From assembly GCA_020137815.1 (NCBI GenBank), contig CM035350.1, forward strand, positions 6,893,447 through 6,957,446: a stretch of DNA of 64,000 bases, read 5' to 3'. The notes beneath the pieces were generated by a model, which saw only the letters and a list, made by a program, of their open reading frames with translations, had not been told where the DNA came from and searched no databases. Positions 1-12,675 of the stretch are shown here, one piece after another. How positions within the stretch are numbered: the first letter of the stretch is position 1; each line of letters starts with the position of its first letter. The translations under genes were made by a program, and so were the position numbers. Origin of the DNA: Hormiphora californensis. Taxonomy: Eukaryota; Ctenophora; Tentaculata; Cydippida; Pleurobrachiidae.

Positions 1-1314
1 GTCGACTGTGTAGAGACTAACCAGTTCGCGTCTTAGTAGGACAATGTCCAGCTCCACGAAGGCCAGATAGAACAGGGCAATGTAGCAGTCAAATGCCTCG
101 AAGAAGAACCTCTTGACAAAAAGTGCATTTTCATGTTGTGAAGGTGACCGGTGGTTTTCCCATTCCGTCAACTTGATTGCCACAACTTGGTACACCTTGT
201 TGAGCACCTGGATTATAACGACATGCAGGATCACAGGTATAAACAGGAGGAGAGAAGGGAAGGGGCCCTTACCGGAGGGATCAAAATACTCCCCCTCATC
301 GCACAACCACGAAATGGAAGGAAAGAGTAGGTAGTTCCTACTGTAGGAGTAAGGGTGAATGTAACCCTGGAGATTGAGGGAGATCACCATGACAGAGAAT
401 GCCAAGACCAACATGACGGTAGTCACACATCCACTTACAAAGTACCGGAAGACCCGTTCGAGGGGATTAAAATATCGTTCAGGGTGACCTGTTACAGGGC
501 TGATTCGCTTCAATCCTGTGAATCCAGGACGGACCTCCCTCCTCCACTTTACATCAGAGATACCCCAGCGACACACCAGGGTGGAAGAAAGGCGATCCCA
601 GCTCTTAACGAAGAACACACTCCAAACGATAATGAGGAGTGTGTAGATGGGTGAGACGAGGGAGTTGTCTACATTTACCTCGGGATGAAGGGAATGGTAG
701 GTGTAGACAGCAGTACCCGCAATGGCAGGTAGTACCAGCCAAATAATGTAGTTCCTTAACCAGGCGAAGTAGAGTGCCACATTGGCCCCAAAGTAGTGCT
801 CCATGTGATCTGGGAAGGTGCTATTTGCAGGGCCCACCTTCCATGCAGCAAACCTCTCCTCCGCTGGGGCATGGAGCGGCCAACACTCTCCTATCTCTAC
901 ACGTTCCAGTGCTAACATCATCGGGTCGTGGGAATGGACACCTGATTTGGGGCGTGGGAAAAAGTCCGGGACCTCACCTATCTTGATTCGCTTGATGATC
1001 TCATGAGCGATAAAGGACACTTCAGAGGGGGTAAAGATATCGGATGTCATGGCCGTGTAAGGCTGTTCAAACAGATCATGCTGAACACTGACGTATTCCC
1101 GTTTGAAGCCCTTCTCATCCCGTTTAAGAAATCCCCAGGATTCTGCTTCAGTTTGGATGAGGTTATCAGGGACGTGAATAACAAAGGCGCATGCTTCAGT
1201 TTCAGTTGGATAACCGGATTTAGATACTTCCAATCCGTTTTCCGTTAACTTTTCTTCAACAAACACTTGTAATTTCTCATCCGAGGAGTGTAAGACAAAA
1301 ACATAATCACACAT
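1..1314 (-). CDS. Anoctamin (TMEM16), ANO10/ANO8-like, 5' part
   Basis: One uninterrupted frame of 438 codons runs from the ATG at 1314 off the left edge, so the C-terminal half is missing. Seen: a hydrophilic N-terminal domain of about 185 residues, then membrane segments near residues 188-210, 222-243, 291-314, 350-372 and 406-424. The stretch LFYLAFVELDIVLL and the surrounding LRNYIIWLVLPAIAG match the anoctamin core, and the closest pattern I know is ANO10 (TMEM16K). Family knowledge: anoctamins are dimeric membrane proteins acting as lipid scramblases or calcium-activated chloride channels; ANO10 relatives sit in the ER. The Ca-binding residues lie in the unseen part, so activity cannot be judged. 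No intron occurs in 1.3 kb, unlike most neighbours. A TAG acceptor-like triplet ends 2 nt before the ATG. The family call is firm; the subfamily is inference. Confidence 0.88.
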   Translation of the reverse strand, partial: MCDYVFVLHSSDEKLQVFVEEKLTENGLEVSKSGYPTETEACAFVIHVPDNLIQTEAESWGFLKRDEKGFKREYVSVQHDLFEQPYTAMTSDIFTPSEVSFIAHEIIKRIKIGEVPDFFPRPKSGVHSHDPMMLALERVEIGECWPLHAPAEERFAAWKVGPANSTFPDHMEHYFGANVALYFAWLRNYIIWLVLPAIAGTAVYTYHSLHPEVNVDNSLVSPIYTLLIIVWSVFFVKSWDRLSSTLVCRWGISDVKWRREVRPGFTGLKRISPVTGHPERYFNPLERVFRYFVSGCVTTVMLVLAFSVMVISLNLQGYIHPYSYSRNYLLFPSISWLCDEGEYFDPSGKGPFPSLLLFIPVILHVVIIQVLNKVYQVVAIKLTEWENHRSPSQHENALFVKRFFFEAFDCYIALFYLAFVELDIVLLRRELVSLYTVD

Positions 1315-1319
1315 ACCTA

Positions 1320-2050
1320 CATAGAAGTTAAGTCAAAATTAAGACGGTGGAGGTCAATGATCCTCGTCAGACGTCGTCGCGTCGGGACAGTCCCGACGGG
1401 ACTTAACTCTAAAAACTAAAATGCAGCGGTCAAGACATATGAAATCCAGTTCGCTTAATATTTTCAGTTGTTTGTTGCAATGCCTCACGCAGTCACAGCG
1501 CTAGATAGTTGCGTGATATATAATTGGACCAGCGCCTGACTTATTGTCCCTACAAAAATCGCTGTACATATCGATTGGCAGCCAGGAAGGGCCAGGGGCT
1601 AAAGTCCTTATTAAATAAGATGATCGAGTAATGGTACTCGGTGCCCTGCACTTGTCTGACGAGCCACGGTGTGGAGGAGTCTTGAAAAAAGCAAAAATTT
1701 AGATATCTGAACCAGCTTTCGCAAAAATAAAAAAATCCAAGTCACAAAACTTCATGAAGCAGGCGCGCGGCGGTAAAAAGCAGCGCAAGTTTTCTATTTG
1801 GTACATTCACGCGCGCACAAGATTTTGAGAAATAAAACGCGAACGTGAATTTTTCTTCGAATTTTTAAATTTCTAAGCCAGCTAAATATTTCTAATTTCC
1901 GCCTCCTGCTCGTCGTCTTGCTATACATCCCTATTCCGTTCCCTCCCCTACCGCTCTGAGAGACCCCTCCTCGTTCCAGTTTCCCTCTGATCCAGGTCTT
2001 TGTCTCGACTCTCCGTGAACGGCTCTCCGTGAACGGTACTCTATAATCCT
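1320..2050. other. Intergenic region between divergent genes
   Basis: AT-rich spacer between the anoctamin start and a LINE remnant, with no coding frame. It holds a near-perfect palindrome GTCGGGACAGTCCCGAC around 1381-1398 and, at 1903-1985, a pyrimidine-rich stretch repeated at 2676-2750. It presumably contains the anoctamin promoter, but no motif can be named. Confidence 0.4.
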
Positions 2051-2051
2051 T

Positions 2052-2345
2052 ATGTGGAAAATGGATAATGATGAAGCTCCAAATAAGATAGGGATCCGAT
2101 TCTACCCATCAGAGCGTCTCGGAATTAGAGCTGTTCCTACCTCACCCACGAGTTCACAGACCTCGATAACAACTAATCAATACAACTCGTTTGCTGGACG
2201 GGCAACAAGGCTATGGAACACTCTGCCAAAGACGGTGAATTCAGCAAAAAGGCTAGAGAATTTCAAGGTTCTTCTCGGGGAGTGAATGAAACGTTTCCCG
2301 GATAGACCACCTGTCTCCGGATACAGCCGTCAAAACAACAATTCA
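2052..2345 (+). mobile_element. LINE 3' coding remnant
   Basis: The frame 2052-2285 encodes the typical tail of a non-LTR retrotransposon ORF2, with FAGRATRLWNTLP followed by ENFKVLLG. After a frame break it continues with the FPDRPPV..GY..RQNNNSIL signature to about 2345. The same C-terminal signature recurs on the minus strand at 36420-36800, so both derive from one LINE family. It is severely 5'-truncated and dead. The clade is not determinable from this fragment. Confidence 0.75.
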
Positions 2346-2399
2346 ATTCTGGAATGGTCCCGTGGGACTGTTTGTGCGGGGGATGTTTGATTGGACTGA

Positions 2400-3380
2400 C
2401 ACCATTATATGTTGATATATGAAGTTGATTACAAAGTTACAAAGTCTCCCCCCCCCCCGCCTCTGTTGTTCATCTGGTCCGACCCACTCCTCCCTCTTTC
2501 TCTTCAACTCTATTTCCGGCTCTTCTCATCTCACCCGCTGATTCCAACCCTCTTCCCTGGAGCCCTCGCTTTCACTATTTTCATCCACATTTCTCTCAGT
2601 CTATTCATCAGCCCTTCTCAGTCTCTTCATCAGCCCCCGACAGCCAGTGAGAGTCCCCCGATCCCCGGTACTCCGCCTCCCGCTCGTTGTCTTGCTACAT
2701 CCCTTCCCTTCTCTATCGCTCTAGAGACCTCCTCCGTTTTTATCATCCCCCCCCCTTCAACCAGAGCCCAGCTGTGTTTGTGCCCACTTGGATCTTCATC
2801 TAGACCTACTTATTTAGAATCCCGGCCCAGCTCCGAGTCTTCTCCGTGACATTTCCCTCTCCTTCTGGCTCTCCAGCAGTCACTGCGGCAGCCGAGAACC
2901 CTGATCTAGCCCTTTCCCAGTCCCCATGTTTCCCTGCTCTTTCTCCACCTAATCTTTACCTACTTATCTTTTTGTATCTTGTCTCTCTCCCGGTATGGTC
3001 ATATTCATTTTCTAAATCACACTTCTCTCTCAACCAACCCGCCTTGTTCACATTTTGGATCACAATCTTCACTAACAGGAAAAACACAGTTTAGAAGATT
3101 AGATCGGTACAGGTTGGCACAATCCAACATCAGGTGTAGGAATTAGGACTTAGGAGCCGCTGCTCCAGGCCACTGCTCCTACCAGCACTGGTATTTAAGA
3201 GGAAAAGCTCGGAGTTGCCTAACAACTCCCACGCGAAGCACGGCAAAACAACGAGAGAGAGGTGACTGCACCACCAACGAAGTTGCCTGGCTAGGGAACC
3301 CTTTTTCGTAGGACTAGAAGCAGACCCTATCCTTACCCTACCCAACTACTTTTAGCGAACAATTCACATGTACTAATAGC
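2400..3380. repeat. Pyrimidine-rich repeat-derived DNA
   Basis: A CT-rich plus strand gives long open frames, rich in Pro, Ser and Leu, that look non-coding. The block at 2676-2750 repeats the one at 1903-1985, so the LINE tail is bracketed by two copies of a dispersed sequence. From 3070 to 3380 it leads into the next gene, whose ATG at 3384 follows a TAG by four bases. Confidence 0.45.
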
Positions 3381-3383
3381 ACA

Positions 3384-6300
3384 ATGGAAACAATAGAGAT
3401 CACGGATATGGATCGAGTGTTTAATTGGTACGATGAAGATTTGACTGGCGAGATAGATGTGACAACACTGAAATCCCTCTATGAAGAACTTCGACATCCG
3501 GGAATCCGTTTGGCGCAGGTCAGCTTTATGAGCAAATATATTGAACATGTGAGACTTGGTTTTAGTGGGCATTTTTATGAAATAAGTTACTTCAAAAAAA
3601 CTCTAACTCTTTAGGTCAAAGCAGGACTTGAAGCGCTCTACGGAGAGGGTATGGGAGACGTGCTGGAGAAAGATGACCTACCAGAGGCTCTCTCTGAGTT
3701 AGATAGAAGATTCTTTCTCCTTCAGGTCAGTTCTAATCTTTTCATGACAATGGTTTGTAAGGGGACATGTTTCTCCCTATTCTCCCCTAACCCCTTTTCT
3801 GTATTATCTTCGTCATCCTTTGAGTGCCTCACTGTAAGGGGTTTATAGTACTCTACCAGCCTATTATTTCATGCATCCAATGTGAATATAAGGCATTCTA
3901 CAACAAATAAACATACCCTCTTCAGGATCTTATTTGGGAGTTTAAAGTCCTGGCAGGCGGTGGAATAGAGATATCCGAACAAGATGCAAGGTGCGTTAAA
4001 GAAATAAGAGGGGGGGAGTATTCATTCCGGATACAGAGATCACGACATCATCATTATTTACAAAGAAGTATCTAGTAACGAAGGCAAGAGACAAAAACTG
4101 GAATGTCTCACATCCTTGCATTTCCCTCCTACAAATACATCACGCACGACAATCTCTCATTATATCGTGAGAGATCATCACGCCCTCAATCGTACCATAG
4201 ATTACACATGATCAGTGATTAAATCACAAGGGGTTTAATACTTGAAGTCTTACTTCGTTGGAAAACAAAACATATCGATTGTAGATTTTAGTTTCATTCT
4301 ATCATATTTGATATTTAGGTATTTGTTTGAAATCACGCACGAGGACGCCTTCTCCGCATCCAAGTTTGAGAAATGGCGACAATCGAGGATATTCAGGGGG
4401 TGCGGGGTGAAGTTTACCGAGATTGATGTTCCTCTCTGTAATAAACCTACTGCGGATGAAGTTATAGCTGAGCTACCTGTGCTACCCCGGGAAAGTGTGT
4501 ACAATGATGCTGCGCAGTAGCGCGCGCAAACCTTGATGTGGTGAAAGTGCAAATTGTCATCATTGTGAATAACGGAATACTGAAACCCTAGATGGGTTTG
4601 TTAGTGTAGGAGGAAGGAATTGATCCAAAGTTGTTTCAGTGACTGAGGCGGGATTGACAAGAAGTGCGACAACAGTGGTAACTGACAAGACTAGGAGCGT
4701 CGAGAAGAGGAAGAAAATAGAGAAGTTGAGCTACCTTCGAAAGCTGGAGGAGACGAAAGCGAAGCGTCTCCTGAATTTGAAGCAGCGGAAAGATATTAAG
4801 GTAAAGCTAGCTGGCGGTATATATTGTATGATTCATGTATGCTAAATCCAGATTCTAACAGCGCTCTGCTGAAGAGAAGAAGTCCGAAGATGAGATAAAT
4901 AAGCAGAGAGACTGCTGAAGAAGAGAAAAGGCGTGCCGCTGAGGAGGCTAGACGTGCTGCTGAGGAGGCTAGACGTGCTGCTGAGAGAGAGAAACTTGAG
5001 AGGCTCCAAAAGGTCAGGTTTCCTAGAAGGATGCATTCGGGAGCAACATTTCTCCACGTAGTCGGTTTCCGCCTACGGCATTGCAAAGTTGCCATAGTGC
5101 GCGGGACGGCGAGCTTCTAGAATCGAACAATACCTTAGGTGATGTACTCCATTTGATAGTGTGCGCGCGTTTTTGCTAGTCGTTGGTGATATTTGCGGAA
5201 CCGTCCCACTAAGAATTGGAACGTTGCAGGAAGCTGCAGAGAGGGACAAGGCTGATGAAGACGGAGAGGAAGAGATTGGATGAGGAAGCAGAGACAAAAG
5301 CAAGGTACTAAGTTAGGGATAGGTGTAATAAGCCACCCTCGGTCTATTATTCATAGTGTAGCATGTTCCTAAATGATCGGGGATGTACGTGCACTATGAT
5401 GGGGTGTATAAAATATTAATTTTTCAGAAGCGATCAGAAAGCTCTAGATGACGCATGAGGCTGAGAAACGTAGGGAAGAGGAGAAACGAAGAAAGGAAGA
5501 GGCAGGATGTAAAGAGGAGGAAAGAGGAAGAAGAAGCAGCTGCACGTGCAGCCAAGTTGGCTGAGGAGGAAGCCAGGAAGCGGAAGGAGAAGTCTGAAAG
5601 GGATCTGGAGGAGAGTAAGGGAGAGGAAGAGGCAGCTCGAGAGAGGATGAAGGCTGCAGAGGAAGCACTCAAGGCAGCAAAATCAGCCAGTAAGGGAAAC
5701 ACACTTCATATCTCCCGGCCTAGTGTCTTCATTAATCTAGCTTGCCCCAATTAAAAACCATGTTTTCTCATTTAGACGATGCAGCTGCGATTCGAGGAAG
5801 CTCAGAGGGCAAAGAGAGAGGAGGATGAGAAAGCGAAGACTCTGATGATGAAGAAAAGGATAGCTGAGGCTATTCAAGCCCGCAGTAGGACAATGCTAGA
5901 AGACGTGATAGGAGAGTGCAAGAAAAAGAAGGTATTAAAGTCCAATTTTTTATTTAAGCGACAGGCCGCCGCGCATCAAAATGCAGCGCTTGAAATCGAT
6001 TTCCGGTTCCTGATATGCTAGCGACTTTTTCTTGGAGCCATTGGAAAGATAAAATTTTTATCTTTCCAACGCAACCAGGATCAAGTCTTTATCTTATCAG
6101 GAACCGGAGATATGACCAATTAACTAATTGAGTGCGCGGCGGCCTGTCGCTTAAATAAAAAATTCGACTTTATGAGAGGAGATAGCCATTAGAACTCCCC
6201 AGTTCACCTACTTCACAGATAACCCAACTCCAGCTCACAGACCCCCCTACCTCACAGATAACTCCAGCTCACAGACCCCCCTACCTCACAGATAACTCCA

Positions 6301-9300
6301 GCTCACAGACCCCCCCTCCCTATAGATCACAGGATGTGATGAACAGCTAAAGGAAGCTGGTGAACTTTTGAACATCCTGAACTTACAACAGAGACTAGAA
6401 GATGCATGCATGAGTCGATCTATAGATGACCTCGAGTCAGCCATTGAGGCAGTTAGATCGGGTAAGTCATATCCTTCTACTTCATATCACCCATCCATTG
6501 ACTTAACCCCTCCCAATGTTGTCCCAATATTACTAATATTGTTACTACAGTCGTTGGTGGCCGGAAACGAAGGAAGGGTGAGATATCTGTGTTCGGTACT
6601 ACAACCATCTGATTATAATTTGTGTCTAGGATATGATTTTACTGAAACAAAAACTATTCTAAAATCTCTCCCCGATAAACTATCTTTCTTGACATGCTCT
6701 CTCCCTTCTTTTATTTTAAATCTACTACTATTTCCTCTCCCTTCGTTTATTTGCTACTATTCCTACTGCTTATCGACACTACTCTTCCTACAGCTGGATT
6801 TGAGAAGGACCTAGCCCTGGAGGTAGTTGAAGCAGAGAAACTGTTGGAGAAACTGAAACGGTTAGCCTTTTTGAAGCGCCAGGTAATGGAGTTGAAACAA
6901 CAAACTATCGCTGAGCTAAAGAGCTACTCAAAGCCGCCCGCTACTGTGAAGTTTGTAATGACAGCTACATTCCTAATCCTGGGCCATACTGGGAAGGAAC
7001 TGCAGAAATGGCCCCAACTGGTCATATTGATGGGTAAAACGGGCAAGGATAGCTTGAAAAGGAGGGTGCAGAGTTTTGAGCCAGACACAATGCCATGGGA
7101 TGTTGCTACTACGTGTAAAGATATTTTAATGGGTATGGACACGGGATCGGTAGCCGATGTTAGTGCTGGTGCTGCCGCTTTTTATGTTTGGGTGAGTGTC
7201 TTTACAGCGCTGTTTTTGTTACATACTAGAGTGATTCATAATGATTTTCGCTAGCTATTTTTTCGGGGTTTCGTTCATTGGAGCCCTAAAATTTTTACAG
7301 GAACTTGTTCGGCACGAAATTTTGATCTCACAACACCATTTTTAGGGACCAGTCTATTTTTCTTCCAAAGGCTATAGCCCGTTTTCTAGTGGTTGGCCAC
7401 TATGCCGTCTCCCGTATCAAAATATGGTCAAAATGCAAGTAAAATTTTTGAGAAATAGCCGTTTTCACATATAAAGTAGTTCATTCTATCAGTTGTTATC
7501 GGAAACAATCCATTTTGAGCCGAAAAAGTTGCTGGATTGGAGTAGGGGGCCGAAAATCGCCAGAAAAGTGGCACAAAATGTGATTTCAAATCACCTGTTT
7601 TCGGGCAACATTTTTGATCTTCAATTTTAGGCCTTCTAAGAGATCCAAAACCGCCAAATAACTTAAGGATCATGTAGAACTAAGTTTGATTTACAATTTA
7701 AGCTTTCAATCTTGGCAAAAGACCAACCAGGTCCGTGGTGACAGCCTTTCAAAGTGAAAAAAATGGGTTTTTGACCAATTTCTAAAAATAGCCCACAAAA
7801 TAAAATGTGAAAATCGGATTTAGATTTAATTTTTACACAAATGTCCCAAAAAGATGTCTCTCTTTCCCTATAAAAAGTCCCGGATCCATTGGAATCAATT
7901 TACGGCCTCTACAGGGCTAAAACCAAGGACTGAAATTTGGGTTGTGAGACCGGAACAAAACTGAACTTCATAAATAGTCCGCCAACGGTAAAATTTTGTC
8001 ATTGAAAACTTTAAACATGGTCTTAGGGTGAACAAATAGTCCAAACTAAAAGATCCTGTAGAAATTGGCAGGTGAGTAGAACTTCGCTCCTAATAAAAGG
8101 CTGCAATAAAAGGCTGCAGAAAAAGGCTGCAGAAAAAGGCTGCAGTAAAAGGCTGCAGTAAAAGGCTGCAGAAAAAGGCTGCAGAAAAAGGCTGCAGTAA
8201 AAGGCTGCAGAAAAAGGCTGCAGAAAAAGGCTGCAGTAAAAGGCTGTAATAAAAGGCTGCAAGGGATCACGTATCCAACCAGACTAAAGCGTGGGATAGA
8301 CCGAATCGTCTTCCCCTAATAGTGTTTCGTATCACGTATCGGCTGTAAAGAGACCGAATCACCCTCCCCTAATTATAGTGATTCGTGTCACGTATCCAAC
8401 TAGACCATAGGCGATAGAGAGACCGAGATAGAGAGCGAGTACGAGTGAGAACTGAATGAGTGAAAAATCAGAATCACGGTATGGTATCACGACTCACGTA
8501 CCATGGTATCCTCTAATGAAAAGCGGTTACCAATTGACAATGAGACCTCATCGGTCCCGATACGTGATTCTCTACCGCTATCCCACCGCTATGTATTCTC
8601 CATTAGTCTTTCCGTATCGATCCACGATTCAGTAGAGGTAGTCAGTAACTACTGAGAGTGTTGGTCTAATGAGGTAGAAAACGGCCGAAATCTCGAGTTC
8701 GCTTTTCGTGATTTTAGCACTAGAGTCCGCTTACCGATCTATTGATTGAGCGTGTAGCACAATGAGTGCTACACGCACTCACAATATGACAGGTGAACCA
8801 CCCAACCACTTGGTTCACCTATCATAGTTTCTACCTCATTAGACCAACACTTTCAGTAGTTACTGACTACCTCTACTGAATCGTGGATCGATACGGAAAG
8901 ACTAATGGAGAATACATAGCGGTGGGATAGCGGTAGAGAATCACGTATCGGCCATCGGGACCGATGGGGTCTCATTGTCAATTGGTAACCGCTTTTCATG
9001 GTACGTGATACCATACCGTGATTCTGATTTTTCACTCTCTCAGTTCTCACTCGTACTCGCTCTCTATCTCGGTCTCTCTATCGCCTATGGTCTAGTTGGA
9101 TACGTGACACGAATCACTATAATTAGGGGAGGGTGATTCGGTCTCTTTACAGCCGATACGTGATACGAAACACTATTAGGGGAGGACGATTCGGTCTATC
9201 CCACGCTTTAGTCTGGTTGGATACGTGATCCCTTGCAGCCTTTTACTGCAGCCTTTTTCTGCAGCCTTTTTCTGCAGCCTTTTATTGCAGCCTTTTACTG

Positions 9301-9966
9301 CAGCCTTTTACTGCAGCCTTTTTCTGCAGCCTTTTATTGCAGCCTTTTATTGCAGCCTTTTATTAGGAGCGAAGTTCTACTCACCTGCCTAGAAATTTTT
9401 GGTCTCTATCATCACTAGCAATCAGGGAGTACCTAGCGAAAATCATTATGAATCACCCTAATATTATATTCTAACAGGGTAGAGCAAGGGAACGCTGTTC
9501 AGCATAACAGAGCATTTCCAATATAAATTCTAATTCTAAATTCTCTCCACTTCTCAGTGTGAAGGAATGGTTGAGGAGAGGCTCTCCCTGCCCGAAGTTA
9601 TCACCCAAGAGATCAAGGAGACACGCAGGAGATCCATCTCAAGGGAAGACCAGAACAAGAAGTATACAAAAGGAAGGACTGTAGAGGTCTTGTCAAGACG
9701 GTCCCGGTCGCGTGACGTCATTGATGTTCCGGCAACGTCAAGGAAACCAGCTGCCGGAGAAAGGTGAGAGAGAGGAGAAAGGTGAGAGAGAGGAGAGGGA
9801 GGCGAGATAGAGGGAGGGGAGAGAGAGATGAATAGTAGGTAACATGGTTCTTGTTCTCTCTACTAAAATACATGTATCCATTTTCAGATCCCAAAGTCGA
9901 GGGAAAACACCGGCTGGGGGCGGATCAAAGAGCAAGAGTCCCGCAGCAAGAAGGGGACGAAGATAG
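3384..9966 (+). CDS. EF-hand, coiled-coil, dynein-stalk-like protein
   Basis: Inferred exons: 3384-3518, 3615-3725, 3926-3990, 4319-4494, 4640-4800, 4862-5012, 5230-5304, 5428-5689, 5776-5931, 6333-6461, 6794-7191, 9558-9763, 9888-9966. The N-terminus has an EF-hand loop (DEDLTGEIDVTT). The middle is a charged Ala/Glu/Arg/Lys coiled coil. Exon 6794-7191 (133 codons, intact) reads like a dynein heavy-chain microtubule-binding stalk tip: coiled coil, ELKSYSKPPATVKFVMTA, a conserved W, then DVSAGAAAFYVW. The tail is basic, Arg/Ser-rich. No AAA motor domain is seen, so this is not a dynein heavy chain; a ciliary or microtubule role is inference. Exons between 4862 and 5931 need at least four frame corrections, and the splice at 4494/4640 is the weakest. 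The 7192-9557 intron holds a large foldback. The dynein resemblance is by eye; no named orthologue is claimed. Confidence 0.6.
5936..6172. mobile_element. MITE with about 33-bp terminal inverted repeats
   Basis: The left end (ATTTAAGCGACAGGCCGCCG) is mirrored at the right end (CGGCGGCCTGTCGCTTAAAT), giving a 235-bp non-autonomous element just inside an intron's donor site. A second hairpin, GGAAAGATAAA..TTTATCTTTCC, lies at its centre (6047-6071). No coding capacity. Confidence 0.8.
6233..6325 (+). repeat. 34-bp tandem repeat in intron, about 3 copies
   Basis: The unit, beginning CTCCAGCTCACAGACCCCCC and ending CCTCACAGATAA, repeats nearly perfectly just before the acceptor of the exon at 6333. 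It contains several CAG triplets that could compete as acceptors. Confidence 0.75.
7192..8066. other. First part of a long intron, no gene seen
   Basis: AT-rich sequence after the strong donor GTGAGTG at 7192. No long frame and no recognised element was found before the foldback that starts near 8067. Confidence 0.4.
8067..9389. mobile_element. Large foldback element, about 1.32 kb
   Basis: The left arm (8067 to about 8680) is the near-perfect reverse complement of the right arm (about 8830-9389). The centre holds two small hairpins (GTGTAGCAC..GTGCTACAC and AGGTGAACCA..TGGTTCACCT). Each arm carries a tandem array of 13-bp units of the form CTGCAGTAAAAGG, longer on the left (8098-8262) than on the right (9236-9362). 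There is no coding frame, so this is a foldback-type non-autonomous element inside the intron of the coiled-coil gene. Confidence 0.88.
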
Positions 9967-10292
9967 AAGGACATTTTGACGTAGTAATAATGAACTGACA
10001 CATTTTTAGTATTTTTAATGATTCCGTGCATTTTATGACAGGAGTGTAGAGTTTTGATGTATAAAACCTATCCGTTTACAAATGAGATGAGTCTAGAATT
10101 TTGTTGGGGTTGGGAAGGGCAAGGTACATCGATAGTACAAACATCTCTCTACAATAACTTAGACTTGGCATAACACACACACATGTTCTTGACACACCAC
10201 TTTCTCTCTCAACAAATCATATATAATAAAAATTACAAAAAACTCCATCATTTAGGGGAAGGGGAGTCATCTTTCTTATTGTGAAGAATTGT
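9967..10292. other. Convergent 3' UTR region
   Basis: Lies between the stop of the coiled-coil gene (+) and the stop of ATP synthase beta (-). It contains AT-rich tracts usable as polyadenylation signals on either strand (for example ATATAATAAAAA near 10210). No other structure seen. Confidence 0.4.
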
Positions 10293-12451
<2,159 letters not shown>

Positions 12452-12675
12452 CGCTAAAACAATAACGGTTAGAATCAGTGACGGTCGTTTCATTATCAAG
12501 AAGGCGAATAAAAAAGGGAGATTTTGCGAGTCATATAAATCGTTGAAAGAATAGATAAACTGGTATTGGTAAAACACACACATTTAGATAAAAGGCCCTC
12601 ACAGAGGGTAACAAAATACGTCCCAACTCCCTCTCTGAACCACAAAACCCGTTCCCCGTGTAGACAGTCTTTCTG

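Noticed and set aside
2409-2849. 146-codon Pro/Leu/Ser frame
   Set aside because: Low-complexity pyrimidine DNA, shares a dispersed repeat with 1903-1985, and lacks start context and domains.
4888-4912. 25-nt intron in the coiled-coil gene
   Set aside because: All secure introns here are about 90 bp or longer; neighbouring exons also carry unrelated frame breaks, so an indel is simpler.
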